Assembly (NCBI RefSeq): GCF_000422825.1
Contig: NZ_AUGU01000013.1
Location: forward strand, 434,001-498,000
DNA length: 64,000 nucleotides
DNA from: Nocardioides insulae DSM 17944
Lineage (GTDB): Bacteria > Actinomycetota > Actinomycetes > Propionibacteriales > Nocardioidaceae
Direction: 5' to 3'
In this document: positions 37,795-46,654 of the stretch, in pieces
Position numbering within the stretch: position 1 is the stretch's first letter
How the letters are laid out: each line of letters begins with the position of its first letter
Made by a program: the position numbers and the translations under genes
The notes under the pieces: model-generated
What the model was told of the DNA's origin: nothing
What the model saw: the letters and a program-made list of their open reading frames with translations, nothing else
Database searches by the model: none

Positions 37795-39003
37795 TCAACT
37801 CGCCACTCCGCCGGTCGGCGCCGCCGTCTCCTGGGCTGCTTCGCCGACGCGCCAGCCCCGTGGCATCCGCTCCACGAATCCGTGTCGTCTCAACCAGTCG
37901 AGCACTCCGGTCACCTCGGGGACCGCGATCCCGGCGGTGCGCGCGATGGACTCCACCGTGGCCGGTCGCACCATCGGCACCGCTTCCAGCACCTGTTGCT
38001 GGCGGCGGGTCAGTCGGTCGCGCGGTCGGCTCTCGCCGCGCGTCTCCGGAGGCAGGTTCTCGCCACTGGCCCCGACCAGCTCCAGCGCCTCGGCGCCCGA
38101 GGTGACGACCGTCGCGCCGCCCATCCGCAACAACTGATGCACCCCCTGGGAGGACCCGCTGGTGACCGGGCCGGGGACTCCCATGACGCAGCGGTGCAAC
38201 CGACCCGCCCAATTGGCGGTGTTGAGGGCGCCGCTGCGCAGCGCTGCCTCCACGATCACGCTTCCGCGTCCGAGTGCCGCGATCACCCGGTTACGGGACA
38301 GGAACCGGATCCGGGAGGGCGCGCAGCCGGGCGCCAGTTCGGAGATCACCAGCCCCTCCTGGGCGATGACGTCGAGCAGGTCGGCGCTGCCCGCCGGGTA
38401 GGCACGATCGACGCCGTTGGCGAGGACCGCGATGGTGCACCCGCCCACCGACAGCGCGCCTCGGTGTGCTGCCTGGTCGATCCCGTCGGCGAGCCCGGAG
38501 ACCACGGTCCATCCCCGAGCCGCTACCTCGGCGGAGAGACGCAGCGTGACGTCGATCCCGTAGGTCGTGGCCGCCCGCGAACCAACCAGCGACAATGCTC
38601 GGGCGTGGTCCGCGAGGCGACGCGGGCCGCGGACCCACAGCCCCAGCGGCGCACCGGAGCAGCGCTGCAGCGGTTCGACCCCGGCGAGATCGTCGAGCGA
38701 GGCAGGCCACTCCTCGTCGCCGGGGACCACGAACCTGATCCCCCGCCGGGCCGCACGCTCCAGGTCGCGCTCCGGATCGACCGCGTCGAGGCGCGAGAAC
38801 GCGTCGTCGGTGAGGTGTCCTCCGGTCCGCTGCTCGCAGATCCGCTCGAGGACCACCGGGGCGCCGTACTCGCCCACCAGGGCGCTCACTCGGAGTTGGC
38901 CCGGTTCGAAGACCCGTCCCAACACCACTCTGGCCAAGCGATCCCGGTCGCTGCCGGGTCCGTCACCGCCTCCGACGGGGAGGACAGACCGGCTCGCACT
39001 CAT
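37795..39003 (-). CDS. dprA: DNA-processing protein DprA
   Basis: DprA (Smf) loads RecA on incoming single-stranded DNA during transformation; its role in actinobacteria without known competence is unclear. The 402-residue protein has an N-terminal SAM-like region, the Rossmann domain with LSLVGSRAATTYG, SGLADGIDQAAHRGAL, LANGVDRAYPAG and FLSRNRVIAALG, and a C-terminal winged helix (VLEAVPMVRPATVESIARTAGI). The ATG at 39003 is used; the frame continues upstream but without conservation. The start lies 41 bases inside yifB, so the pair overlaps. Confidence 0.94.
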   Translation of the reverse strand: MSASRSVLPVGGGDGPGSDRDRLARVVLGRVFEPGQLRVSALVGEYGAPVVLERICEQRTGGHLTDDAFSRLDAVDPERDLERAARRGIRFVVPGDEEWPASLDDLAGVEPLQRCSGAPLGLWVRGPRRLADHARALSLVGSRAATTYGIDVTLRLSAEVAARGWTVVSGLADGIDQAAHRGALSVGGCTIAVLANGVDRAYPAGSADLLDVIAQEGLVISELAPGCAPSRIRFLSRNRVIAALGRGSVIVEAALRSGALNTANWAGRLHRCVMGVPGPVTSGSSQGVHQLLRMGGATVVTSGAEALELVGASGENLPPETRGESRPRDRLTRRQQQVLEAVPMVRPATVESIARTAGIAVPEVTGVLDWLRRHGFVERMPRGWRVGEAAQETAAPTGGVAS

Positions 39004-40789
39004 CCCGCGCTCCTCTCGTCCCGGGCCGTCTCGCCCGGCGATCTCTCCCCGACTGCGATTCCTGATCGCGGAGGAGCCCCTGCTGCGGCCGAACCGGCGG
39101 TGCCGAACCCGGCGGTGCCGAACCCGCCGCCCCTGAGACGGACCAGGCCGCACTCCCGGCGTCCGCGGAACCGACCGAGCCCGGCCCCCGCCGGGCTGCA
39201 CGGGCTCGCTCCGAGGACCTGCCGCGGCGCACGACGGTCTCGTGTCGAAGGTCTTCGCCCAGGCGCAGGCGCAGCGCGACATCGACCTCGGCGGCGCCGG
39301 GTCGCTCGAGTCCGAGGAGGTCGGCGACGGTGAGCGCCAGCCGATGGGTGCGTACGACGCCGCGCCGGGTGAGCCGTCCCGTCGCCACGGCCTGATCCAG
39401 CAGTCGCTGCCCACGCGTGTCGAGCGGCCAGCGCTGGCGGAGCACCGGCCCGGGCACCTGGCCGTTGAGCCGCCACCCGCACCCTGCGAACCTGGATTGT
39501 TGTCGCTCGCGCGCGAGGGTGACCCGCTCCTTGACCTCGGCGCTGGACTCGCGGCATGCCAACCGGTCGCCCTCGTGGGTGCCGAGCGGGGAGAGGGTGC
39601 GGGTCAGGTCCACCCGGTCGGCGACCGGGCCACGCAGCTTGCGGTGGTAGTCCCGCAGCTCCATCGGCCGGCACTCGCACCTACCGCTCCCGAAATTGCC
39701 GCAGGGACACGGATTGGCGGCCAGGACGAACAACCCGCCGGCGGGCAGGGTGATCGTCTCATCGCCCCGGGCGATCGTGATGTCACCGCTCTCCAACGGC
39801 TCGCGGAGGGCCTCGATGACGTCGGTGCGGAAGAGGGGGAACTCATCGAGGAAGACCACCCCGGAGTGGGCCAGGCTCACCTGCCCCGGTCGCACCCGAC
39901 CGCTGCCTCCGCCGACCAGGCTGGCACGGCTGGCGTCGTGGTGGGGTGCCACGAACGGGGGCCGTCGCACCAGCCCCTCCTCGGGATCGAGGACGCCGGC
40001 GATCGAGCGCACCGCGGTGAGCTCCAGCGAAGCCTCCGGCTCGAGATCCGGGAGGATCGTGGGCAGGCGTTCGGCGATCGAGGTCTTGCCGCAGCCCTGC
40101 GGCCCCTTGAGTAGCAGGTGGTGGCCGCCGGCCGCAGCCACCTCGAGCGAGTAGCGGGTGTCCTCCATGCCGATCAGGTCGGCGAGGTCCACGTCGTCGA
40201 GCCGGGCATCGCCGCGCCAGGTGAGCAGCGATCGACCGGAGAGGGCCGGCACCGCAGGGGCCTCGGGGACTTCCTCGCCGCCCAGCTCGGCCACCACCTG
40301 CCCCAGGGAGCGCATACCGAGCACGTCGACTCCCGGAACCAGTGCCGCCTCCGGGACCTGCGGCTCGGGCACGATCACCCGGGTCAGGCCGCGCTGGGAC
40401 GCGGCCAGCACCATCGGCAGGACTCCGTGGGTGCAGCGCAACCCCCCGTCGAGGGCCAGCTCGCCGATGAGCAGCGTGTCGCGCAGGTACGCCCCCGGCA
40501 CCACGTCGGTGGCCGCGAGCACCGCACAGGCGATGGCCAGGTCGTAGTGGGTGCCGGACTTCGGCAGGTCGGCGGGTGAGAGCAGCACGGTGATGCGTCG
40601 GGTGGAGGGCCACTCCAGCGCGGAGTTGATCACGGCCATCCGCACCCGGTCGCGGGCCTCACTCAATGAGGCATCGAGACTGCCGACCATCGTGGTGCCG
40701 ACCTGCCCCGGGGAGACGTCGGCCTGCACATCGATCAGATGGCCCACGGCTCCCCGCAACGACACCGTGCGCGCCAGCCCCAGGCCCAT
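38963..40789 (-). CDS. YifB family Mg-chelatase-like AAA ATPase
   Basis: A 608-residue ComM/YifB protein. ComM is a helicase that extends DNA strand exchange in transformation. Domains: N-terminal ChlI-like/Lon-fold domain (about 20-150), AAA domain with Walker A GPQGCGKTSIAERL near 227 and Walker B VVFLDEFPLF, a Cys cluster PCPCGNFGSGRCEC, and a C-terminal Mg-chelatase lid (HRLALTVADLLG). After about residue 510 comes an Arg/Ala/Gly-rich tail of low complexity that overlaps dprA by 41 bases; it is probably dispensable. The ATG overlaps the upstream stop as TGATG. Confidence 0.93.
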   Translation of the reverse strand: MGLGLARTVSLRGAVGHLIDVQADVSPGQVGTTMVGSLDASLSEARDRVRMAVINSALEWPSTRRITVLLSPADLPKSGTHYDLAIACAVLAATDVVPGAYLRDTLLIGELALDGGLRCTHGVLPMVLAASQRGLTRVIVPEPQVPEAALVPGVDVLGMRSLGQVVAELGGEEVPEAPAVPALSGRSLLTWRGDARLDDVDLADLIGMEDTRYSLEVAAAGGHHLLLKGPQGCGKTSIAERLPTILPDLEPEASLELTAVRSIAGVLDPEEGLVRRPPFVAPHHDASRASLVGGGSGRVRPGQVSLAHSGVVFLDEFPLFRTDVIEALREPLESGDITIARGDETITLPAGGLFVLAANPCPCGNFGSGRCECRPMELRDYHRKLRGPVADRVDLTRTLSPLGTHEGDRLACRESSAEVKERVTLARERQQSRFAGCGWRLNGQVPGPVLRQRWPLDTRGQRLLDQAVATGRLTRRGVVRTHRLALTVADLLGLERPGAAEVDVALRLRLGEDLRHETVVRRGRSSERARAARRGPGSVGSADAGSAAWSVSGAAGSAPPGSAPPVRPQQGLLRDQESQSGRDRRARRPGTRGARDECEPVCPPRRRR

Positions 40790-41169
40790 CAGACCAGCCC
40801 CCGGACGTGCTCCACCCGGGCGGGCCCGCGTGGTGGCCGCACGACGGCGACCAGGTCGATCCGGACGGCGGGCGGCCGGAGGTCATGATCCTCGGACCAA
40901 CGTTGGGCGAGTCGACGCAGTCGGTCCAACTTGTCCGCATCGACCGCCTCGTGCGGGGTGCCGGCCTGCTCGCTACTGCGGGTCTTCACCTCGCACACCA
41001 CGAGCGTGTCGCCGTCCCGCAGGACCAGATCGATCTCGCCGTCCGTGCAACGCCAGTTGTGATCCAGCGGGATGAGCCCCTGCTCGCACAGGTGCCGCTC
41101 GGCCACCCGTTCGCCGTACTCCCCCAGGGCCCTCAGTCTCGAGGCCTGCCCGCTCGTGGTCGTGGTCAT
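40789..41169 (-). CDS. YraN family (UPF0102) nuclease-like protein
   Basis: A 126-residue protein of the UPF0102 family with a restriction-endonuclease-like fold. The motif GEIDLVLRDGDTLVVCEVKTRS contains the Asp, Glu and Lys expected of that active site. Its function is unknown, but it is regularly next to yifB and dprA, which suggests a role in handling DNA. ATG at 41169; the stop overlaps the yifB start. Confidence 0.92.
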   Translation of the reverse strand: MTTTTSGQASRLRALGEYGERVAERHLCEQGLIPLDHNWRCTDGEIDLVLRDGDTLVVCEVKTRSSEQAGTPHEAVDADKLDRLRRLAQRWSEDHDLRPPAVRIDLVAVVRPPRGPARVEHVRGLV

Positions 41170-41316
41170 GAAACGCGCCCTCCGTCGCCGATGGTCCGAT
41201 GTCGCGGATCCAGCATCGGGGACCGCGTCGTCCGGCGCGGAGCGTCGGGGGACGGCTGTGGAGAGGTGGGTCGCGTCCTTGCAGTGTGGACGCTCAGCGG
41301 CCCAGGGGCCGGCGGG

Positions 41317-41625
41317 TCAGCTCTTCGGGAGGTCCAGGTCGGAGGGGCTGAGCTCTTCGACGTTGACGTCCTTGAAGGTGAGCACCTTGACGTTCTTCGC
41401 GAACCGGGCCGGGCGGTACATGTCCCACACCCAGGCGTCGGTCATGGAGACCTCGAAGTAGACGTCGCCGGCCTCGGTGCGGGCCTTCACATCGACCTGG
41501 TTGCACAGGTAGAAGCGGCGGTCGGTCTCGACGACGTACTTGAAGATCCCGACCACGTCGCGATACTCCCGATAGAGCGTCAGCTCCATCTCGGTCTCGT
41601 ACTGCTCGAGTTCCTCGGCGCTCAC
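41317..41625 (-). CDS. DUF2469 family protein
   Basis: A 102-residue acidic protein of a small family restricted to actinobacteria (Rv2901c type). Strongly conserved segments are visible: LEQYETEMELTLYREYRDVVGIF, YLCNQVDV and DAWVWDMYRPARFAKNVKVLTFKDVNVEEL. No catalytic motif or membrane segment is seen, and the function is unknown. It follows rnhB by 10 bases, consistent with the lepB-rnhB-DUF2469 order in other actinobacteria. Confidence 0.93.
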   Translation of the reverse strand: MSAEELEQYETEMELTLYREYRDVVGIFKYVVETDRRFYLCNQVDVKARTEAGDVYFEVSMTDAWVWDMYRPARFAKNVKVLTFKDVNVEELSPSDLDLPKS

Positions 41626-41635
41626 GGTTGGCTCC

Positions 41636-42388
41636 TCACGCCCCCGACACTAGCCCCACCTCGGACGAGGTCGCGTCCGCATCGAGAACGGCCTCCATGA
41701 ACTCCTCCGGCACGGGTACGCCGATGCCGGGCAGCCGCCACGAACGCCGGTGCTGCACGCACGGGCCGACCCGGGCCAGCGCCTCGAGATGGGCGGGTGC
41801 GGAGTAGCCCTTGTTCTCGCCCCAGCCGTAGCCGGGGTGCTCCGCGTCCAAGGAGACCATCAGGCGGTCACGCTCGGTCTTGGCCAGGATGCTGGCTGCG
41901 GCGACCGCGGCGCACCGCAGATCCCCCTTGATCAGGGTGACCACGGGGGGGACCTCGTCGAGCAGGCCGGACGGGCCGAAGAGCCCCTCCTGCTCGGGCG
42001 GGGTCAGGTAGTCGTGGTTGCCGTCCAGCAGGACGGCGTCGGGGTCGACCCCGAGCTGGGCCAGCGACCGGTGCCCGGCGAGCCGCAGTGCCGCGACGAC
42101 CCCGAACTCGTCGATCTCAGCGGCGCTGGCATGCCCGACCGCGGAGTCCAGCGCCCACCGCCGGACCCGCGGCGCCAGCCGCTCGCGGGCCTGCGGGGTG
42201 AGCAGCTTGCTGTCCTTGACCCCCTGGGGGGCGCTGCGAGTGTCCAGGGAAATGACCACGGTGCCGATGGTGACCGGCCCGGACAGGGCGCCGCGCCCGA
42301 CCTCGTCGCAGCAGGCGAGGTGGGTCAGGCCGCGCTCGCGCATCAGCGTGCGTTCGAAGCGCAGCGACGGGGTTGTGGTCCTGGTCAT
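41636..42388 (-). CDS. rnhB: ribonuclease HII
   Basis: RNase HII removes ribonucleotides from DNA:RNA hybrids and misincorporated single ribonucleotides. The DEDD residues are visible: [12 protein letters not shown] (Asp, Glu), LLDGNHDYL (Asp) and the later [12 protein letters not shown] (Asp), with the [13 protein letters not shown] and [11 protein letters not shown] motifs. The protein of 250 residues is normal in length. ATG at 42388 overlaps the lepB stop by ATGA; the longer open frame upstream is a shadow within lepB. Confidence 0.95.
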   Translation of the reverse strand: MTRTTTPSLRFERTLMRERGLTHLACCDEVGRGALSGPVTIGTVVISLDTRSAPQGVKDSKLLTPQARERLAPRVRRWALDSAVGHASAAEIDEFGVVAALRLAGHRSLAQLGVDPDAVLLDGNHDYLTPPEQEGLFGPSGLLDEVPPVVTLIKGDLRCAAVAAASILAKTERDRLMVSLDAEHPGYGWGENKGYSAPAHLEALARVGPCVQHRRSWRLPGIGVPVPEEFMEAVLDADATSSEVGLVSGA

Positions 42389-43182
42389 GAGTCGGTGTCC
42401 GGGTCGCGGGCGGGGACGTCGTCGAAGGCGTCGGGGTCCTTCTCCCATCGTGCCTTGCCCAGCGGCCAGATCACCGCCATCACCTTGCCCACCACCAGGT
42501 CCTCGCCGACGTAGGGGTCCTTGGCGCAGTCGGACTCGGTCTCCCGACACAGATGCACGGTGGAGTCCGCGGAGTGGGCACGGTTGTCGCCCATCACGAA
42601 CAGCTCGCCCGCCGGCACCGGGCCGGCCGTCCAGTCGCACCCGATCATCGGCCCGTAGCACTCCCCCGGCCGGGCGTAGTCGGACTCGTCCACCGCGACG
42701 CCGTTGACCTCCAAACGGCCCTGCCGGTCGCAGCAGTGGATGACGTCGCCGGGTACGCCGATCACCCGCTTCACCAGGTGACCGCCCTCGGGATAGAGCC
42801 CGATCTTGGTGAGTACGTCGGCCACCGGGCCGGGATCCGGTGCGGGGCCCAGCCAGCCACCGGGGTCCTTGAACACGATCACGTCACCGCGCTGCGGCGT
42901 ACCGCTGCCCCAGTAGGAGGGCTTCTCGACGAGGATGCGGTCGTTCTCGACCAGTCCCGGCTCCATCGACTCCGAGGGGATGTAGAAGGCCTGGGCGACG
43001 AACGCCTTGATCCCGACCGCGAGCAGCAGGGCGATCAGGAGCAGCAGCAGGGTCTCCTGCCACACCGGCAGATGCCGCCGCTTACGGCCACGGGGAGACG
43101 ACGAAGACCGCGGCCCCGCTCCCTCATCTCGAGGATCATCCTCGAAGGCGTCGGGAGCGAGGCCGCGGTCTTTTGAAGTCAC
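42385..43182 (-). CDS. lepB: signal peptidase I
   Basis: LepB removes signal peptides from Sec and Tat substrates at the outer face of the membrane. The 265-residue protein has an acidic/basic cytosolic head, one membrane anchor at about 42-62, then [13 protein letters not shown] with the catalytic Ser72, [13 protein letters not shown] with the general-base Lys138, and the [10 protein letters not shown] box. Start is GTG at 43182. It follows rplS by 37 bases and is coupled to rnhB. Confidence 0.96.
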   Translation of the reverse strand: MTSKDRGLAPDAFEDDPRDEGAGPRSSSSPRGRKRRHLPVWQETLLLLLIALLLAVGIKAFVAQAFYIPSESMEPGLVENDRILVEKPSYWGSGTPQRGDVIVFKDPGGWLGPAPDPGPVADVLTKIGLYPEGGHLVKRVIGVPGDVIHCCDRQGRLEVNGVAVDESDYARPGECYGPMIGCDWTAGPVPAGELFVMGDNRAHSADSTVHLCRETESDCAKDPYVGEDLVVGKVMAVIWPLGKARWEKDPDAFDDVPARDPDTDS

Positions 43183-43219
43183 GCGATGAGTCTAGGAAAG
43201 ACTCCTGCGAGGGCGTCGA

Positions 43220-43570
43220 TCAGGCCTCGCGACGCTCCTTGATCTTGGCGGCCTTGCCGCGCAGGTTGCGCAGGTAGTAGAGCTTCGCCCGGCGGACGTC
43301 ACCGCGGGTCACGACCTCGATGCTCTCGAAGATCGGGGAGTGCAGCGGGAAGGTGCGCTCGACGCCGACGCCGAAGGAGACCTTCCGGACGGTGAAGGAG
43401 CGGCTCACGCCGGAGCCCTGCAGACGGATGACCACGCCCTGGAAGACCTGGATACGCGAGCGGTTGCCCTCGACGACCTTGACGTGCACCTTGACGGTGT
43501 CACCGGCGCGGAACTCCGGCAGGTCCTCGCGCTTGCTGGCCTTGTCGATCTCGGTGATCAGGTTGGTCAT
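43220..43570 (-). CDS. rplS: 50S ribosomal protein bL19
   Basis: bL19 lies at the subunit interface. Its 116 residues include [58 protein letters not shown] and [24 protein letters not shown] at 43570 after a GAGGAGACATC site. The 235-base region between it and the trmD end holds no gene; its promoter probably lies there. Confidence 0.98.
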   Translation of the reverse strand: MTNLITEIDKASKREDLPEFRAGDTVKVHVKVVEGNRSRIQVFQGVVIRLQGSGVSRSFTVRKVSFGVGVERTFPLHSPIFESIEVVTRGDVRRAKLYYLRNLRGKAAKIKERREA

Positions 43571-43805
43571 GATGTCTCCTCGCGAGTGCCACAGGTCAGC
43601 CGCGGTGCGATGGGGTGCGGGATGGTCTCAGCGTGCTCTCGTGGAGCCAGGCCGGCGGCGTACGGTTCCCCCTGTGGCAGGAGCCCGACGCAGACCCTCC
43701 GTCCACTCCGTCGATGACGGGGTGCGGAGCGATCCTTCGGCCGACTGAGGCCGACGACAGATTCTGCCACACACCCGCGGTGGGCGTGGAATCGGTCGAG
43801 CCGAG

Positions 43806-44966
43806 TCAGCGGCGGCGCTTGGTCAGCGTCACCGCGCCGGGCGCCGCGGCGAGGTCTCCCCGGAGCCGGTAGCCCGCCTTCTTGTAGATCCGGTGGTTGC
43901 GAGCGCTGCGCTCACCGGTGAAGAGCCCGTACGTCGTCGTGGCCGGCGCTGCCACCGACTCGATGTGGGCGAGCAGCGCCCGCCCCATCCCCCGGCCCTG
44001 CTGGTCGGGGGCGACCATCAGCCGGCCGATCGACCAGAGATCACCCTCCGCGTGACCGCTCACCGAGCCGACCAGTCGGCCCGCGGCGCGCACGACGTAC
44101 ACGTCCCATGCCTCGAGGTGGGCGAGGACGTCATCGAGGGACTCGTGCAGGGCGGGGATGTCGAGGGTGTCGTTGTCCAGCGCCTCCTGGACCCAACAGG
44201 CCAGTTGGAGGGTGAGCAGTTCGGGGGCGTCGGCGCGAACCGCCGGCACGATCTCCCACTCCGAGGCGCCCTGGCTGGCATGGATCAGGTCGGGGCGGCG
44301 CTCCGCCGTACGACGGAGCGCCTGCTCGTGCCGCCAGGCCGCGATCCGGCCATGGTCGCCGGAGAGCAGGACGGCGGGCACCTCGCGATCGCGCCAGGTC
44401 GCCGGCTTGGTGTAGACGGGGTACTCGAGCAGGCCGTCCTCGTGCGACTCCTCGACCAGGGAGGCGGCGTTGCCCATGAACCCCGGCAGCAACCGGACCA
44501 CGGCCTCGGTGATCGCCAGCGCGGCCACCTCACCGCCATTGAGCACGTAGTCGCCCAGGCTGATCTCGCGCACCTCGCCCAGCGTGCCGGCGTGATCGAG
44601 CACCCGCTGGTCGATTCCCTCGTACCGACCGCAGGCGAAGACCAGCCGCTCGCGCGTGGAGAGCTCCCGGGCCAGCGACTGGGTCAGCGGCTCGCCGGAG
44701 GGGGTGGTGAAGAGGATCGTCGCCTCGCCCTCGCCCTCGCCCAGCGCCAGGGCCTCGAACGCCTCCCCGAAGGGCTCCGGCTTCATCACCATGCCTGCCC
44801 CGCCGCCGTAGGGGGTGTCGTCGACGGTGTGGTGTCGGTCGTGGGTCCACTGGCGCAGGTCGTGCACGTGCAGTTCCAGCAGCCCCTTCTCGATCGCCTT
44901 GCCGGGCAGGGAGAGCTGCAGCGGGTCCAGATAGTCCGGGAAGATGGTGAGGTAGTCCAGGCGCAT
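43806..44966 (-). CDS. trmD: fusion of tRNA (guanine37-N1)-methyltransferase TrmD with a GNAT acetyltransferase domain
   Basis: Residues 1 to about 235 are a complete TrmD, which methylates G37 of tRNAs reading CNN codons: DDTPYGGGAGMVMKPEPF, FACGRYEGIDQRV, and the trefoil-knot SAM loop ISLGDYVLNGGEVAAL. The following about 150 residues are a GNAT domain: YVVRAAGRLVGSVSGHAE, acetyl-CoA loop LMVAPDQQGRGMGRALLAHIE, and RNHRIYKKAGYRLRG. There is no stop or start between them. Normal TrmD ends near residue 250. The acceptor of the acetyl group is unknown. It follows rimM by three bases. Confidence 0.93.
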   Translation of the reverse strand: MRLDYLTIFPDYLDPLQLSLPGKAIEKGLLELHVHDLRQWTHDRHHTVDDTPYGGGAGMVMKPEPFGEAFEALALGEGEGEATILFTTPSGEPLTQSLARELSTRERLVFACGRYEGIDQRVLDHAGTLGEVREISLGDYVLNGGEVAALAITEAVVRLLPGFMGNAASLVEESHEDGLLEYPVYTKPATWRDREVPAVLLSGDHGRIAAWRHEQALRRTAERRPDLIHASQGASEWEIVPAVRADAPELLTLQLACWVQEALDNDTLDIPALHESLDDVLAHLEAWDVYVVRAAGRLVGSVSGHAEGDLWSIGRLMVAPDQQGRGMGRALLAHIESVAAPATTTYGLFTGERSARNHRIYKKAGYRLRGDLAAAPGAVTLTKRRR

Positions 44967-44969
44967 CGC

Positions 44970-45518
44970 TCAGGCCTCGTCGGGCAGCGGGGTGACCAGG
45001 CCGGGACGGTCGGCGATGACGACCCGCCGTTCGGCCAGGTCGACCACCGGCACCAGTACCTTCACGAACGGCACCAGCGCATCGCGCCGATCCGGCGTCC
45101 GGATGCTGAGCAGGTCCTGCGCTCCCCCGTGCAGCACCCTGGTCACCTCACCGAGTTCGCGGCCGTCCTCGTCGTAGGCGCGCAGCCCGATCAACTGGTG
45201 GTCGTAGTACTCGTCGGGGTCATCCGGGGTGTCGGCCGCCGACACGGCGGCATAGAGCAGGGTTCCCCTGGCGGCCTCGGCGTCGTTGCGATCGCCGATC
45301 TCCTCGAAGGCCACGTGCAGCACCTGCTTGTTCCAGCGGGTGCCTTCCACGGTGAGTTCGGTGGCGGCGTACGCCGATCCCTTGGGCGGCTCGGCTCGCA
45401 ACCGGGCCCCCTCCGCGAACCGGCGCTCCGGCTCGTCGGTGCGGACGTCGATGGTCACCAGCCCCTGGAGCCCGTGGGGCTTGCCGATGCGTCCGACCAG
45501 GACCTCGATGGATTCCAC
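44970..45518 (-). CDS. rimM: 16S rRNA processing protein RimM
   Basis: RimM assists maturation of the 30S head and contacts uS19. The 182-residue protein has the N-terminal beta-barrel (VLVGRIGKPHGLQGLVTIDVRTD) and the C-terminal PRC-barrel (LIGLRAYDEDGRELGEVTRVLHGGAQDLLSI, ALVPFVKVLVPVVDL). GTG at 45518 begins directly at the conserved strand; the longer frame upstream crosses palindromic non-coding DNA. Expected position between khpA and trmD. Confidence 0.95.
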   Translation of the reverse strand: MESIEVLVGRIGKPHGLQGLVTIDVRTDEPERRFAEGARLRAEPPKGSAYAATELTVEGTRWNKQVLHVAFEEIGDRNDAEAARGTLLYAAVSAADTPDDPDEYYDHQLIGLRAYDEDGRELGEVTRVLHGGAQDLLSIRTPDRRDALVPFVKVLVPVVDLAERRVVIADRPGLVTPLPDEA

Positions 45519-45593
45519 GCAGCGCAGCCTAGTGTCGCGGCGCGGCGTCCTCGAACTCCTCGTCGCCCGGGTGGGGCCGGGACCTCCTGGACA

Positions 45594-45668
45594 GTGACGC
45601 ACCGTGTGGGCCGAAAGCGGCCCGGGAGCGCAACTTTCCCCGGTGAACCGGTGAAAGTTGCGCGTCAC
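45594..45668. repeat. nested intergenic palindrome between khpA and rimM
   Basis: The arms GTGACGC and GCGTCAC enclose two hairpins: GGGCCG-AAAG-CGGCCC at 45608-45623 and GCGCAACTTTC paired with GAAAGTTGCGC (45628-45638 and 45653-45663), the latter with an inner CCGGT/ACCGG stem. The overall cruciform shape is more elaborate than a terminator, and a separate terminator hairpin lies next to it. Confidence 0.8.
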
Positions 45669-45682
45669 CAACACGACGACAA

Positions 45683-45710
45683 CGGGCGCCACCCCGAAGG
45701 ATGGCGCCCG
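45683..45710 (-). terminator. hairpin after khpA
   Basis: CGGGCGCCA and TGGCGCCCG form a perfect 9-pair stem around CCCCGAAGGA. On the minus strand it lies about 36 bases after the khpA stop and is followed by TTGTCGTCGTGTTGG. It probably separates rpsP-khpA from rimM-trmD in part. Confidence 0.75.
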
Positions 45711-45745
45711 TCATCGGCGTACTGTGCGGCCTCGGCCTGAACGGC

Positions 45746-45985
45746 TCAGCGGCGGTCGACGTCGACGAAGTCGACGCGGGCGCCGCCCCGGCCGGCCAGG
45801 GCGTTGATCACGGTGCGGAAGGCGGACGCGGTGCGTCCGCCTCGCCCGATCACCTTGCCGAGGTCGTCGGGGTGGACCCGGACCTCGAGGATGGAGCCCC
45901 GGCGCAGCTGCTTGTCACGCACACTCACATCGTCGGGGTGTGAGACCACACCGCGGACGAGGTGCTCGAGTGCGTCGGCGAGCAT
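45746..45985 (-). CDS. khpA: KH-domain RNA-binding protein KhpA
   Basis: A 79-residue single-KH protein. The RNA-binding loop reads KVIGRGGRTASAFRTVINAL, within an alpha/beta KH fold. In firmicutes KhpA pairs with KhpB in post-transcriptional control; in actinobacteria it is encoded between rpsP and rimM, as here. ATG at 45985, five bases after the rpsP stop. Confidence 0.94.
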   Translation of the reverse strand: MLADALEHLVRGVVSHPDDVSVRDKQLRRGSILEVRVHPDDLGKVIGRGGRTASAFRTVINALAGRGGARVDFVDVDRR

Positions 45986-45990
45986 CCGGC

Positions 45991-46452
45991 TCAGGCCTCG
46001 GACTCGGTGGCCGGCGCGTCGGCGGCCGGAGCGGCCTCCTCAGCAGCGGGCTCGGCCGGAGCCGCGTCCTTCTTGGCCTTGCTGGTCACGGCGGCACCGG
46101 AGGGCTCGGAGTGAGCCTCGGCGAGCGCCTTGTTGAAGATCTCGAGCTTGTCGGGCTTCGGCGGCGCGGTCTTCAGCGTGCCCTCCGCACCCGGGAGGCC
46201 CTTGAACTTCTGCCAGTCGCCGGTGATCTCGAGGATGCGGGCGACGGCCTCGCTCGGCTGGGCGCCGACGCTGAGCCAGTACTGGGCCCGCTCGGAGGTG
46301 ACCTCGATGAACGAGGGCTCCTCCTTGGGACGGTACTTGCCGATCTCCTCGAGCACCCTGCCGTCGCGCTTCTTGCGCGAGTCGACGACGACGATGCGGT
46401 ACTGCGGCACACGGACCTTGCCGAGGCGCTTCAGGCGAATCTTGACGGCCAC
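45991..46452 (-). CDS. rpsP: 30S ribosomal protein bS16 with extended tail
   Basis: bS16 is an assembly protein of the 30S body. The conserved core is [49 protein letters not shown] and [15 protein letters not shown]. The 153-residue protein is much longer than the usual 80-110 because of a C-terminal tail from about residue 110 that is rich in Ala, Glu and Pro ([20 protein letters not shown] is its end). GTG at 46452 has CAAGGAGACACC upstream. First gene of rpsP-khpA-rimM-trmD. Confidence 0.96.
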   Translation of the reverse strand: MAVKIRLKRLGKVRVPQYRIVVVDSRKKRDGRVLEEIGKYRPKEEPSFIEVTSERAQYWLSVGAQPSEAVARILEITGDWQKFKGLPGAEGTLKTAPPKPDKLEIFNKALAEAHSEPSGAAVTSKAKKDAAPAEPAAEEAAPAADAPATESEA

Positions 46453-46654
46453 GTTTGTGGTGTCTCCTTGGACGAATCGATGTGGGTGAAGACCGCTCGT
46501 CCGACGTGGGGACACCGGCAGAAGTCTTCGATGGGCTCTGCGTCGCTCGGGTGAGAGGGTCCGGGCGCGCAGGACTCAAGGGAGAAGTCTGCCAGAACGC
46601 CTCTGCGCTGGGAAATCGGAGTGGTCGTCGACGGCGGCCCGGCCGAGCCCGTGC

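Noticed and set aside
37795..41169. dprA-yifB-yraN as evidence of a natural transformation system in this window
   Set aside because: The genes are widespread in non-competent actinobacteria, and no comEA, comEC or pilus genes are present here.
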